NCBI RefSeq assembly: GCF_030348765.1
Contig: NZ_JAUCEU010000007.1
Span: 3,528,001 to 3,585,000 of the forward strand
DNA length: 57,000 nucleotides
Source of the DNA: Neobacillus sp. CF12
GTDB lineage: Bacteria; Bacillota; Bacilli; Bacillales; Cytobacillaceae
Reading direction: 5' to 3'
Numbering within the stretch: the first letter of the stretch is position 1; each line of letters opens with the position of its first letter. Positions 37,415 to 47,199 of this stretch are shown piece after piece. Below the pieces are notes generated by a model. It saw only the letters and a program-made list of their open reading frames with translations. It had not been told where the DNA came from and searched no databases. The position numbers and the translations under genes are program-made.

Positions 37415-37459
37415 AGGACAAAACGGAGGACAGAATCACCTTGCGTTTTGTCCTCTTTT
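37415..37459. terminator. Terminator beyond a truncated gene
   Basis: Stem AGGACAAAACG / CGTTTTGTCCT; T-rich on both sides. On the minus strand it directly follows the gene fragment at 37467-37628. Confidence 0.65.
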
Positions 37460-37466
37460 TCTATAC

Positions 37467-37628
37467 TTAAGCTGCAAAAGTTGATTTATTAACTACTAAT
37501 TCATTGCCTATTGAAAAAACCTCCACAACCGCTACTCTAGTCATCATCAATGACAAGAACTCATAATCGGTCGCGTACAAATCACCATTCGTTGTAATAA
37601 ACAGTCTGTTGACAGATGATCGGAGCGT
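37467..37628 (-). pseudogene. C-terminal fragment of an unidentified gene
   Basis: A 53-codon open frame, without start, ending NELVVNKSTFAA. The text LFITTNGDLYATDYEFLSL is clearly coding-like. It ends properly before a terminator, so its 5' part was lost, probably when the ger genes arrived. A sugar-isomerase-type regulator C-terminus is conceivable but not shown. Confidence 0.35.
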
Positions 37629-37690
37629 TTAAACCAGGATAAATTGGGAGAAAATACATGAGTAGAATGTACAGGGAGGCGAGATAAAAC

Positions 37691-38785
37691 ATGAACTCCA
37701 GCGATAAAATCTCAGGCTATCAAATCAGCTTACTTTTTTTTACCTTTATCGTTTCTACCCTCATCTTGTCCGTTCCGGGAATCATGGTGTCCTTCGCCAA
37801 ACAAAATGCCTGGCTGTCCATTATTCTCGCTTCCCTTCCAGCAATTGTAAACATCTATGTGATGACCGCACTGGCAAGGCGTTACCCCGGTCAGTCGATC
37901 ATGCAGTACGCGACTGCGATTTGCGGGAAATGGGCGGGCAAACTTGTCGGTTGTTTTTTTATTTATTATTTGTTTTTCTTTATTTCCAGTACCGTAAACG
38001 AACATGCCAGATTTCTGAACACCAATCTCCTGATGCAGACTCCCCCGATCGTATTGATGACAACGCTGTTATTTATTTGCAGCCTAGCCGTACTAGCTGG
38101 GGTTGAGACCATCGGCAGGTGCAATGAGGTCATCTTCCTTATCATCATTACTCTGCTGATTCCGATCTTCATCTTTTCGCTCCGGAATGCAGACCCCGCC
38201 CGATTGACTCCGGTACTCGCAGAGGGACTCGGTCCGGTTATCCGGGGATCGGTCGTTCCGTCTGCCTGGATGAGCCAGTTTTATTTTTTAGGATGGTTTC
38301 TCCCACACTTGAACGAGAAACCACAGCATGTCCGTAAAAAATTGCTTACGGCGCTCGGCGGCATCGTTGTGCTGATCATGGTGATCGACTTGCTGACGAT
38401 AATGGTGTTGGGTCCAATAACTCCCCGGATGAAGTTCCCTTTTTTGGACGTGATCAAATACACCGATATTATCGGGCCTTTGGAAAGACTAGAAGCGATC
38501 GCCATCACGATCTGGATTTTGGGCATTTTTGTTAAAGTTTCAATGCTGCTCTATATGTTCTGCGTAAGCGCAACCCAACTTTTCGGAGCGAAAAATTACC
38601 GGAAAACCGTCGTACCGATCACGGTGCTGTCCGTTGTCGGTTCCGTTTGGATATTCAAAAATGCCGCGGAATTTGAAGCCTGGATTACGTTCACGTATCC
38701 GATTCTGGCTCTCTTTACGCAAATCCTGCTGCCTTTGCTGCTGTTTGCCGTACACGCCATCAAAGCAAAGATTGTAAAGCATTAA
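37691..38785 (+). CDS. gerKB: Germinant receptor B subunit (GerAB/GerKB family)
   Basis: A 364-aa spore-germination permease of the APC-like GerAB family with 10 membrane segments (KISGYQISLLFFTFIVSTLIL; AWLSIILASLPAIVNIYVM; RYPGQSIMQYA). It would sit in the spore inner membrane with A, C and D subunits and help bind germinant. The ATG follows AGGGAGG. Unusually it is on the plus strand, converging on the A-C-D operon, and its stop overlaps the D gene by 4 bp. GC-richer than its surroundings. Confidence 0.88.
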   Translation: MNSSDKISGYQISLLFFTFIVSTLILSVPGIMVSFAKQNAWLSIILASLPAIVNIYVMTALARRYPGQSIMQYATAICGKWAGKLVGCFFIYYLFFFISSTVNEHARFLNTNLLMQTPPIVLMTTLLFICSLAVLAGVETIGRCNEVIFLIIITLLIPIFIFSLRNADPARLTPVLAEGLGPVIRGSVVPSAWMSQFYFLGWFLPHLNEKPQHVRKKLLTALGGIVVLIMVIDLLTIMVLGPITPRMKFPFLDVIKYTDIIGPLERLEAIAITIWILGIFVKVSMLLYMFCVSATQLFGAKNYRKTVVPITVLSVVGSVWIFKNAAEFEAWITFTYPILALFTQILLPLLLFAVHAIKAKIVKH

Positions 38786-39015
38786 CGGGACAAAACCGAT
38801 TTCCCGATGGATTCAAATACGATTTTGTACGGGAGGACAAGGGTCGGCACTTCCACGTCCGAGATTAGCAGTAAACCAACGATGGCGGAGACGGTCATTG
38901 ATAACGCATAGATACAAGCTTCCCGTTTCTCGTTCTTGCTCCATAGATGGCGAATCTGGATGAAAGTGAGAGCGCCAAGACAGAGGATATATACAGCTGA
39001 AAGTATAAACATCAC
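38782..39015 (-). CDS. Germinant receptor D subunit-like small membrane protein
   Basis: A 77-aa protein with two membrane helices (FILSAVYILCLGALTFIQI; ALSMTVSAIVGLLLI). Small two-helix proteins encoded in ger operons are the D subunits that tune receptor activity. Start GTG/ATG overlaps the gerC stop. It is the last gene of the minus-strand ger operon. Confidence 0.75.
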   Translation of the reverse strand: MMFILSAVYILCLGALTFIQIRHLWSKNEKREACIYALSMTVSAIVGLLLISDVEVPTLVLPYKIVFESIGKSVLSR

Positions 39016-40190
39016 TTCACGATCTCCTTATCCTTCAAGTGCAACGGCGGGCCGATTGCCCCGGTATTGCTTATGTTGATATTCACCGAAACAGAAACTT
39101 CAGCGGCTGCAAAATACTGGTCCCATTGTTTCTCCACGGTGCGCCACTTCTTTGGGTTATCCCTTTGCAATTGTTGGCCGAAGCCAACGATATCCGTTTT
39201 ATATCGGGTTTGTATTTTGCTTAAAAACGCCTCCATATCTTGTTTAACCCGATTCTCGATCACCTTTTTCACAATCTCGAGATTGCCCGGGTCGGTTACG
39301 TCAAGAGAGGAATTGTTTTCAAATAAATTCCCATTTGCTTTCAGGTCAACATGAAATTTGAGAGGATTCCTTTTGGCATCAGTGTTTATTTTATATTTGC
39401 TGGACGTAATGATAAAACCGACATTTCCTTTGCCTCCCGGCATGTCGACAGTGATTTTATCCGTCCTCTTATTGTCCTTGAACCAAAGGAGCTGGTGCGT
39501 TTCCGCATTATTCAAAAAATCGATCAATTTACCCGATTTGAACACTGCCGTTCCGTTTATGCGAAACATTTTATCCTCGCCCTTTTTTCCAGACCTCCGA
39601 TAAAGCGTCGGCTCCAAAACCCCGGTCGTCGGATACGTGCCTTCGCTTGCCGACGCAATCAAAAAATCTCGCAGCGTGACGACCGTTCCTGCTCCCCATA
39701 GCAATTCCATTTCCTTTAACGCTTCCGAGGGGGCAAGCTCATAGGGGTATTCAAAATGAAGCATATCCCCGGCTTTCTTGCCTTTGACAACCAGTATATA
39801 CGTTTTTAAACGGTTTCGCGGATTACGGTTGAACATATCTAAAATATCATTCAGCCCTTTTCTGGCCAAATCTTCTCCGACTAGGATAATGCTACGGTGC
39901 GAAAAAAATAACGTTCTGGACATTTTCTGCTGAATCTTTTGATTAAAATCAATCCCGTTTTTTCCAACCGCCGAAATTAAAAAGAACTTCTCCGTTCCTG
40001 TCGTGCCTCCTGCCACTTGCGAGGACGGGGCAGGGACTGCGATCTGAAGCGTCGCCTTTATATTTCCGTTGTCCTCCAGATCCAGCCCGGTTCCCATGAC
40101 CAGACCAATATCGTTGATTTCTTTGCGGTCCCAACAGCCGGTATTGATCAGCAGGACAAGCAGCATCCCGATCAGCGTCCACCGCTTCAC
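39012..40190 (-). CDS. gerKC: Germinant receptor C subunit, Ger(x)C-family lipoprotein
   Basis: A 392-aa spore lipoprotein. Signal LIGMLLVLLINTGC with the lipobox Cys, then the hallmark CWDRKEINDIGLVMGTGLD. The remainder has the Ger(x)C three-domain layout (FSHRSIILVGEDLARKG; GTAVFKSGKLIDFL). I place the start at GTG 40190, which follows GGAGGAGAG and overlaps the gerA stop by one base; a longer frame starts at 40286 inside gerA. Confidence 0.88.
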   Translation of the reverse strand: MKRWTLIGMLLVLLINTGCWDRKEINDIGLVMGTGLDLEDNGNIKATLQIAVPAPSSQVAGGTTGTEKFFLISAVGKNGIDFNQKIQQKMSRTLFFSHRSIILVGEDLARKGLNDILDMFNRNPRNRLKTYILVVKGKKAGDMLHFEYPYELAPSEALKEMELLWGAGTVVTLRDFLIASASEGTYPTTGVLEPTLYRRSGKKGEDKMFRINGTAVFKSGKLIDFLNNAETHQLLWFKDNKRTDKITVDMPGGKGNVGFIITSSKYKINTDAKRNPLKFHVDLKANGNLFENNSSLDVTDPGNLEIVKKVIENRVKQDMEAFLSKIQTRYKTDIVGFGQQLQRDNPKKWRTVEKQWDQYFAAAEVSVSVNINISNTGAIGPPLHLKDKEIVK

Positions 40191-41722
40191 TACTCTCCTC
40201 CTCCTTTCTGCATCTGCGCTTTTACTGCACTTTCTTGAGAGGGAACGGATAAACTGCCGCCATTTTTTCTGGGTGCCCGAGTCCAAACATCCTTCACTGC
40301 TCTGAGCGAAAAGGGGGCTATCGGTGTAAAATAAGGAACCCCGAACGATTTCAAATGAACGACATAGAGCAAAATACCAAGAAATCCGAGCGCGATTCCG
40401 TATAAACCAAGTGATCCTGCCAAGAGGATGATCGGAAACCGCAGCAATCGGACACCGTTGGCAAAAGTAAATCGCGGTATGAGAAGGGCCGCAATGCCTG
40501 TAGTCGATACGACAATAACGATAGGCGTCGAAATAAGGCCCGCCTGCACAGCCGCCTGCCCGATGACAAGCCCGCCGACGATGCTTACGGTCGGTCCCAT
40601 CGTCTTCGGTAAGCGGACCCCCGCCTCCCGCAGCGCTTCGAACATAATTTCCATTAATAAGGCTTCAATCATGATCGGTAAAGGCACAGGCTCCCGGGCG
40701 GAGGCGATGCTCAGCAGCAAGCTGGTCGGGATCATTTCCTGATGGAAAGAAGTTACCGCTACGAAGAAGGAAGGTGCAAAAATGGCGACGAACAAAAAGA
40801 TAAAACGGATCCATCTTATGAACGTGGCTACAGGATAGCGAAGATTGTAGTCATCGCTACCCTGCAAACCGGTCCAGAACGTGACGGGAACGACGAGCAC
40901 GAAAGGTGTATTGTCGACCAGTACGGCGACCCTTCCTTCCAGCAAGCTCCCCGCAACGACGTCAGGCCGTTCCGTTGCCAGCACATGGGGAAAAATAGGA
41001 AACGGATCGTCTACGATCAGTTCCTCGATAGCACCGGATTCCAATACCCCGTCGATCTGGATGGAGGCGATTTTATTTCGCACCTGATCAATGACGAAAT
41101 CATCGGCAAGTCCTTCGATATATGCAACAAGTACCTTCGTTTCCGTCATCTCGCCTACGATAAAATCTTCCATTTTCAAACGTGGGGTTCGGATATAGTG
41201 GCGCAGCAGCCCGACATTGACGGACTGTCTCTCGATAAAGCCTTCCTTAGCACCACGGATAACCGGTTCCGAAGAGGGTTCTTCGATGGATCTTTTGATG
41301 CTCCCCTTCACTGCATAACAAACGGCGTAATCTTCGCCGTCGGTAAATACGGTGGCATAACCGAGCAGAACAAGCCGGATAATCTCCGCCCATTTCGAAT
41401 TTTTTACGACCTTTTTTTCGAAAAACCGGTCCTGTTGATCAGACGCAAGCGGCATGACGATCTGCTCGCTCACTTTCTTTTCGTCCACCAATGTTCCGAG
41501 ATAAACAATAAGCCGCTTTGGAGTATCCTCTTGATAACGAATTTGACGGCAGACCAAGTCCGAGCACTTGTGAAACGCATGCTTCATGAAGGTTTCATTT
41601 TGTTCGATATCATTCGTGAGTGCTTGCTCTTTGAATTCGATCATAGGATCGTCTATCAGGGTATTGCCGGTGAGCCGTTTTCGTAGCCGCTTCATCATTC
41701 GATAATCCTCCACATACAACAT
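40190..41722 (-). CDS. gerKA: Germinant receptor A subunit (GerA/GerKA family)
   Basis: A 510-aa spore-germination protein with a soluble N-terminal domain (about 1-300, with RYQEDTPKRLIVYLGTLVD, EGLADDFVIDQVRNKI and EGRVAVLVDNTPFVLVVP) and a membrane domain (REPVPLPIMIEALLMEIMFEALREAGVRLPKTMGPTVSIVGGLVIG). First gene of the A-C-D operon. The coding sequence is GC-rich compared with flanking genes, suggesting acquisition. Confidence 0.9.
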   Translation of the reverse strand: MLYVEDYRMMKRLRKRLTGNTLIDDPMIEFKEQALTNDIEQNETFMKHAFHKCSDLVCRQIRYQEDTPKRLIVYLGTLVDEKKVSEQIVMPLASDQQDRFFEKKVVKNSKWAEIIRLVLLGYATVFTDGEDYAVCYAVKGSIKRSIEEPSSEPVIRGAKEGFIERQSVNVGLLRHYIRTPRLKMEDFIVGEMTETKVLVAYIEGLADDFVIDQVRNKIASIQIDGVLESGAIEELIVDDPFPIFPHVLATERPDVVAGSLLEGRVAVLVDNTPFVLVVPVTFWTGLQGSDDYNLRYPVATFIRWIRFIFLFVAIFAPSFFVAVTSFHQEMIPTSLLLSIASAREPVPLPIMIEALLMEIMFEALREAGVRLPKTMGPTVSIVGGLVIGQAAVQAGLISTPIVIVVSTTGIAALLIPRFTFANGVRLLRFPIILLAGSLGLYGIALGFLGILLYVVHLKSFGVPYFTPIAPFSLRAVKDVWTRAPRKNGGSLSVPSQESAVKAQMQKGGGE

Positions 41723-42089
41723 TAACTAGTTCTAGAATGTCTTGGATATTCGGAAATTATTCGTGTCAGGGATTCAGCATACACGAGTGCAAAATTGAAA
41801 AAATAAGGAGAAGGTATTCCTTGCTCTTCATCGCGAACTGAATCAAGAGGCTACCCTCGGTTTCAAGACCGATAGGATAACCTCTTGTATCTGTAACGAC
41901 AATTTACATCCTGATCAATTCAATTAGCTAATGCAATACCGTCTACCTGTCAAAAGCCGTAGAACATAAAAAGAAAAAGAGCTCTCTTACTCAACCATAT
42001 TACACCACTTGGATGGGAGCATATCAATTTTTAGTCAAATATAAATTGATCGAATGCTTCGTAGTCTAAATTGGGTTATTATTCAGATT

Positions 42090-42215
42090 TCAACTAAATA
42101 AAGGGAATCGCTTCCTTTCCCCTGATTTTCCTAAAAGCATTTCATAATTCTTGATATTCGTTTTAGATGTGTTCTTGAAGCGTCTGTCATCCAAAAAGTC
42201 TTGATAAGAGAATTT
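42090..42215 (-). pseudogene. Possible tyrosine recombinase N-terminal fragment
   Basis: The minus frame reads FSYQDFLDDRRFKNTSKTN and then IKNYEMLL, the pattern of the SAM-like core-binding domain at the start of phage-type integrases (FL..R..KN.S..TI.NYE..L). It goes out of homology after about 40 residues and stops at 42090. No catalytic domain remains. It lies directly beyond the groEL terminator. Assignment rests on a short motif. Confidence 0.4.
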
Positions 42216-42225
42216 TAACAATAAA

Positions 42226-42262
42226 AAAACCACTCCCTAATTTTTATAGGAAGTGGTTATTG
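42226..42262 (-). terminator. Terminator of groESL
   Basis: AACCACTTCCT / AGGGAGTGGTT stem on the minus strand with TTTTTTT. Confidence 0.85.
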
Positions 42263-42360
42263 CTATAGAAATAAGTTTTTTAAATGACAACTTCTCAAAA
42301 TGAGAGAAACATGGGGGAGAAACTGCCTTTACTATTTCTCCAATACAGGGCTCAAAAGCC

Positions 42361-44013
<1,653 letters not shown>

Positions 44014-44041
44014 TTAAACTAATTATTGATTTTATTAATCC

Positions 44042-44329
44042 TTATTGCCCAACTACAGCAAGGATATCGTTTTCACGTAAAATTAAATATTCAGTTCCTT
44101 CAAACTTTACTTCTGTACCAGAGTATTTTGAGAAGATAATACGATCGCCTACAGAAACTTCAAGAGCAACGCGTTCGCCACTTTCAAGCACACGACCAGT
44201 ACCTACGGCAACAACTCTTCCTTCTTGAGGCTTTTCCTTAGCAGAGTCCGGTAAAACGATACCGCTTGCAGTTTTTTCTTCTGATTCAACAAGCTCAATG
44301 ACAATACGATCACCTAGTGGTCTTAACAA
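44042..44329 (-). CDS. groES: Co-chaperonin GroES (Hsp10)
   Basis: A 95-aa cap of the GroEL ring. After a TTG start preceded by GAGGAGG the protein reads [20 protein letters not shown], with the mobile loop around [16 protein letters not shown] and the usual end [14 protein letters not shown]. Upstream in-frame TTG codons overlap the ribosome site and are rejected. Confidence 0.97.
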   Translation of the reverse strand: MLRPLGDRIVIELVESEEKTASGIVLPDSAKEKPQEGRVVAVGTGRVLESGERVALEVSVGDRIIFSKYSGTEVKFEGTEYLILRENDILAVVGQ

Positions 44330-44369
44330 ATCAAACAACCTCCTCAAATAGATATGTAATTCTGACTTA

Positions 44370-44396
44370 TTAGCACTCTCTTTACTTGAGTGCTAA
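44370..44396 (-). promoter_or_regulatory. CIRCE operator (HrcA)
   Basis: Perfect inverted repeat TTAGCACTC-N9-GAGTGCTAA in the groES leader, the binding site of the heat-shock repressor HrcA. Confidence 0.97.
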
Positions 44397-44406
44397 CACA
44401 ATTATT

Positions 44407-44435
44407 ATCATAATAAATGCCAAAAAAATTTGCAA
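44407..44435 (-). promoter_or_regulatory. Sigma-A promoter of groESL
   Basis: -35 TTGCAA and -10 TATGAT, 17 bp apart on the minus strand, just upstream of CIRCE. Confidence 0.75.
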
Positions 44436-44609
44436 GTATGAAGCAATATTTTTTTTTATTTTTTGCAACCTTACAAGTATGTGAGGAACACACAGGAATA
44501 TACATCGTTTTTAAGATAATCTTTAAAATTGAAACAACCTTGCCTTTATTAGTAGAATAAAGAATAGGACAAAATAATAAGAAGGCTTCTCAAAAGGAGA
44601 TATAAGAAT

Positions 44610-45332
44610 TTGAAAAGAGAATATTGGATTATTTTAATTGTCTATATAGCCATGCAGTTATCAAGCTTAATAGGAATTCCTGGACTAATGTTCCTATTTG
44701 GCTATTTAGGAATGAATCAAGGACTGGTAGTTCCCTATTGGTTAATTTTCAGCTTCACCCTTGCACTGGTTATTATTCTGTTCCTACTAAGAACGGAAAT
44801 AAAGAAACCAGGGTTGAATGAAAGAGGAAGTTCATTTGGCTTTGCCGCTGTCTGGGCAGTATTTGGGGTGTTTCTAGCTTTATTTGCCCAAGCTCTTGCA
44901 GCGAATATCGAACAGCTAATTGGCGTTGATATGGGCTCAGAAAACACACAGCAGATCCTTAACATTATTGAATCGTTTCCGCTCGCCATTTTGGTTAGTT
45001 CTGTCATTGGGCCAATCTTGGAGGAGATCGTTTTTAGGAAGATTATTTTTGGAACGCTTCATAAACGGTTAAACTTTTTCTTCTCAGCACTAATCAGTTC
45101 AGTTATCTTTGCTTTAGCACATATGGAGCCGCAGCACATCCTGCTCTATTCTGCTATGGGGTTCACATTTGCATTTCTCTATGTAAAAACAAAACATATC
45201 CTTGTACCGATTTTTGCCCACGTTGCCATGAATACTTTAGTGGTGGTTATACAATCTGTTTACAAAGAGGAGATTGATGAAATCATTCGTGAGGCAGAAG
45301 GTATTCAAAACTTTATCGGAGGCTTTCTATGA
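44610..45332 (+). CDS. ydiL: CPBP-family intramembrane metalloprotease (YdiL)
   Basis: A 240-aa membrane protease of the CAAX/ABI type. Eight hydrophobic segments and the motif EEIVFRKIIFG (Glu-Glu-x-x-x-Arg, about 138-143), followed by FALAHMEPQH and the HVAMNT helix, which give the metal-binding residues. TTG start after AAAGGAG. Divergent from groESL, as in B. subtilis, and overlaps ydiK. Confidence 0.88.
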   Translation: MKREYWIILIVYIAMQLSSLIGIPGLMFLFGYLGMNQGLVVPYWLIFSFTLALVIILFLLRTEIKKPGLNERGSSFGFAAVWAVFGVFLALFAQALAANIEQLIGVDMGSENTQQILNIIESFPLAILVSSVIGPILEEIVFRKIIFGTLHKRLNFFFSALISSVIFALAHMEPQHILLYSAMGFTFAFLYVKTKHILVPIFAHVAMNTLVVVIQSVYKEEIDEIIREAEGIQNFIGGFL

Positions 45333-45532
45333 GACGTTCACCAGTGTTTTCCGGAATTATATATATTGTGCTTGGGTGTTTATTTACTTATTTCGCCGTC
45401 GAAGATGTGACAGAAAACGGCTGGGGGTTTTTTAGCTATCTGCTTGTTTTACTGGCTACCTTTGACTTCGGGTCAGGTTTAAGAATCATTTTCTTTTACA
45501 ATAAGTATAAAAAAGATAAGTTAAAAAAATAG
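45329..45532 (+). CDS. ydiK: Small membrane protein YdiK (DUF4305)
   Basis: A 67-aa protein with two membrane helices (IIYIVLGCLFTYFAV; FFSYLLVLLATFDFGSGL). Overlaps ydiL by 4 bp (ATGA). The order groES-ydiL-ydiK matches B. subtilis. Function unknown. Confidence 0.75.
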   Translation: MRRSPVFSGIIYIVLGCLFTYFAVEDVTENGWGFFSYLLVLLATFDFGSGLRIIFFYNKYKKDKLKK

Positions 45533-45544
45533 ACCCAAGAAAAA

Positions 45545-45715
45545 GTGCTCATTCATGATGACGATGAGCGACCAAAATCCCTGAAGAACTGATAAAGTGG
45601 TCACTCATGATGACGATGAGTGACCGCAATCGATGAAAAATTGATAATGTGGTCACTCATGAAGGCGTTGAGTGACCGAAATCGATGAAGAATTGATAAA
45701 GTGGTCACTCATATC
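45545..45715. repeat. 52-bp tandem repeat with internal palindrome
   Basis: Three full units and a partial fourth start at 45545, 45597, 45649 and 45701, a constant 52-bp period. Each unit contains the palindrome GGTCACTCAT-N7-ATGAGTGACC (first unit degenerate) and a linker like ATCGATGAAGAATTGATAAA. It fills the gap between ydiK and the bactofilin operon. Confidence 0.92.
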
Positions 45716-45740
45716 ACTAACATGTGAAAGGATCACTAAA

Positions 45741-46451
45741 TTACCGCTTTGTTTTTGTTTTTATCGTCGATTTTTCGCTACTGGTTAATTCAGTTGTGTA
45801 CTCTACGGTTCCAATTTGGCAGCCTTCCCCGATTTTCACCTTTTTTCCACGAACGATTTCAGCCTTTGTATTTTCTAAGTAAATGATATCCCCTTCAATC
45901 ACCTTGGCCGTAAGTTTCCCTTTTTCTTTTCCAAATGGCAGGAAGGTGTTTGACTTTTTCTTAACAGTAATCAACCCGCCGCCGATTTCCTCTGCGAAAC
46001 TCTCACCAAATCGTAAAGAGATATTAATTTTATCAGCATTAAGCAGACCTTTTATTTCAAAGCCGCCAGAAGATTCAAAAGTCTCATATTCGACATCCCC
46101 GCCTACTGCTATCGTACCTTTAATATTTGCCTCATCACCTGTTAAACTGTCACCAACTTCAAGTGTTCCAAGTATTTTCATTTTCTTCAAGGCTGCTCTG
46201 CCGCCGACTGCCATTGTCCCCATGATCAACATTTCTTCTGCTTCCATATTACCATTTACTTCTGCCTCGCCGAACACCTTTACTGAACGTGTTTTTACAT
46301 TTTCCAAAGCCTCGCTTGTTCCATAGATATGGAACGCAGAACATTCGACATCAGAGACAAGTGTGGCATCGCCCCTAATGCTTATTTTGTCGTATTGTCC
46401 CCCGGAGTAATTTCCTGATCCATTAATCGTTAGGTTTTGAACTTTAGTCAT
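45741..46451 (-). CDS. Polymer-forming cytoskeletal protein (bactofilin-like, YhbF type)
   Basis: A 236-aa beta-helical protein built of short repeats (ISIRGDATLVSDVECSAFHIYG; VKVFGEAEVNGNMEAEEMLIMG). The bactofilin-type core spans about 10-150, then a linker with LPFGKEKGKLTAKVIEGDIIYLENTKAE. Paralogue of the next gene; both follow a YhbD-like gene, as yhbD-yhbE-yhbF in B. subtilis. Probably polymerises at the membrane. Confidence 0.8.
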   Translation of the reverse strand: MTKVQNLTINGSGNYSGGQYDKISIRGDATLVSDVECSAFHIYGTSEALENVKTRSVKVFGEAEVNGNMEAEEMLIMGTMAVGGRAALKKMKILGTLEVGDSLTGDEANIKGTIAVGGDVEYETFESSGGFEIKGLLNADKINISLRFGESFAEEIGGGLITVKKKSNTFLPFGKEKGKLTAKVIEGDIIYLENTKAEIVRGKKVKIGEGCQIGTVEYTTELTSSEKSTIKTKTKR

Positions 46452-46469
46452 TTCTCTTCCACCCCTCGC

Positions 46470-47186
46470 TTAAACCTTTCTGATATCTTTCACAATCGAA
46501 TGATCATCCATCGTAAACTCGCCCGAATATTCAACAACCTCAATTTCACAATCTGGCCCTATAACAACTTGGTTACCACGAACAATCCCTGCCTTGGTGC
46601 TTTCAATCTCAATTTTGTCACCTTCAATACATTCAGTTTCTAATTGGGTACGTACAAAAGGTTTAAAAAAGCCCAAGAGCGAGTTTTTCTGCTTTATTAG
46701 GATGGTTTGCCCGCCTATTTCCTTTGCTTTACAATCCGCAAAAATGGTGATGTCAATTAAATCAGCATTCAACAAACCGCCAATTGTAAATTGTGATTCA
46801 GCCCTAAATGTTTCTGATTCACAGTCTTCTCCCACCGTAAGCCTTCCTTTAATTTTTATGTCATCACTTTTTATTTTCCCACTAACGTTCGCTTTGCCGG
46901 ATACCTTTAGCTTCTCTACTATTAGGTTACCGATAATTCCAGCAGTTCCATCAATTGTGAGTGACTGTCCTCCGAAATTACCTATGATCTTCCCATGACC
47001 ATTAACCTTCGCAGTATCTGCAACAACATTACCATTTATAGTTCCTGAACCATTACAATCAAAATCCGTACAATCCACATCACCATTAACTGTACCTTTA
47101 CCATTGATCGTAATGGTATTGAATGACCCTCCATTTGATGATCCAAAACCATTAATCAGCAAGTCTCCCCTTTTTTTCGTCTCCAT
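46470..47186 (-). CDS. Polymer-forming cytoskeletal protein (bactofilin-like, YhbE type)
   Basis: A 238-aa paralogue of the preceding protein, with clearer beta-helix repeats (GKGTVNGDVDCTDFDCNGSGTINGNVVADTAKVNG given here in part: GTVNGDVDCTDFDCNG) and the same C-terminal linker type (TECIEGDKIEIESTKAGIV). Nineteen bases separate the two genes, so they are co-expressed. Confidence 0.8.
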   Translation of the reverse strand: METKKRGDLLINGFGSSNGGSFNTITINGKGTVNGDVDCTDFDCNGSGTINGNVVADTAKVNGHGKIIGNFGGQSLTIDGTAGIIGNLIVEKLKVSGKANVSGKIKSDDIKIKGRLTVGEDCESETFRAESQFTIGGLLNADLIDITIFADCKAKEIGGQTILIKQKNSLLGFFKPFVRTQLETECIEGDKIEIESTKAGIVRGNQVVIGPDCEIEVVEYSGEFTMDDHSIVKDIRKV

Positions 47187-47199
47187 TTTGATTCTCCTT

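Larger units (their letters stand above)
36558..37690. other. Gene-poor region with suy leader, orphan terminators and gene fragments
   Basis: Contains a GntR-like operator (36604-36614), a membrane-helix fragment (36564-36701), an orphan minus-strand terminator (36745-36785), a 28-codon plus-strand frame (37077-37163), groEL-tail module B (37191-37311), another terminator (37415-37459), and a C-terminal gene fragment (37467-37628). No full-length gene. It reads as a recombination junction. Confidence 0.55.
41723..42360. other. Gene-free region between groEL and the ger operon
   Basis: Contains the gerKA leader, an imperfect palindrome at 41844-41886 (CAAGAGG / CCTCTTG ends) without T run, a short minus-strand frame ending LPSKWCNMVE near 41992, an integrase-like fragment (42090-42215) and the groEL terminator. 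No intact gene. Confidence 0.5.

Noticed and set aside
41844..41886. Palindrome downstream of gerKA start as a terminator
   Set aside because: Stem is imperfect and neither strand has a following T run; left as an unexplained hairpin.
45545..45715. CRISPR array
   Set aside because: Units are contiguous, similar over their full 52 bp and few; there are no unique spacers and no cas genes.
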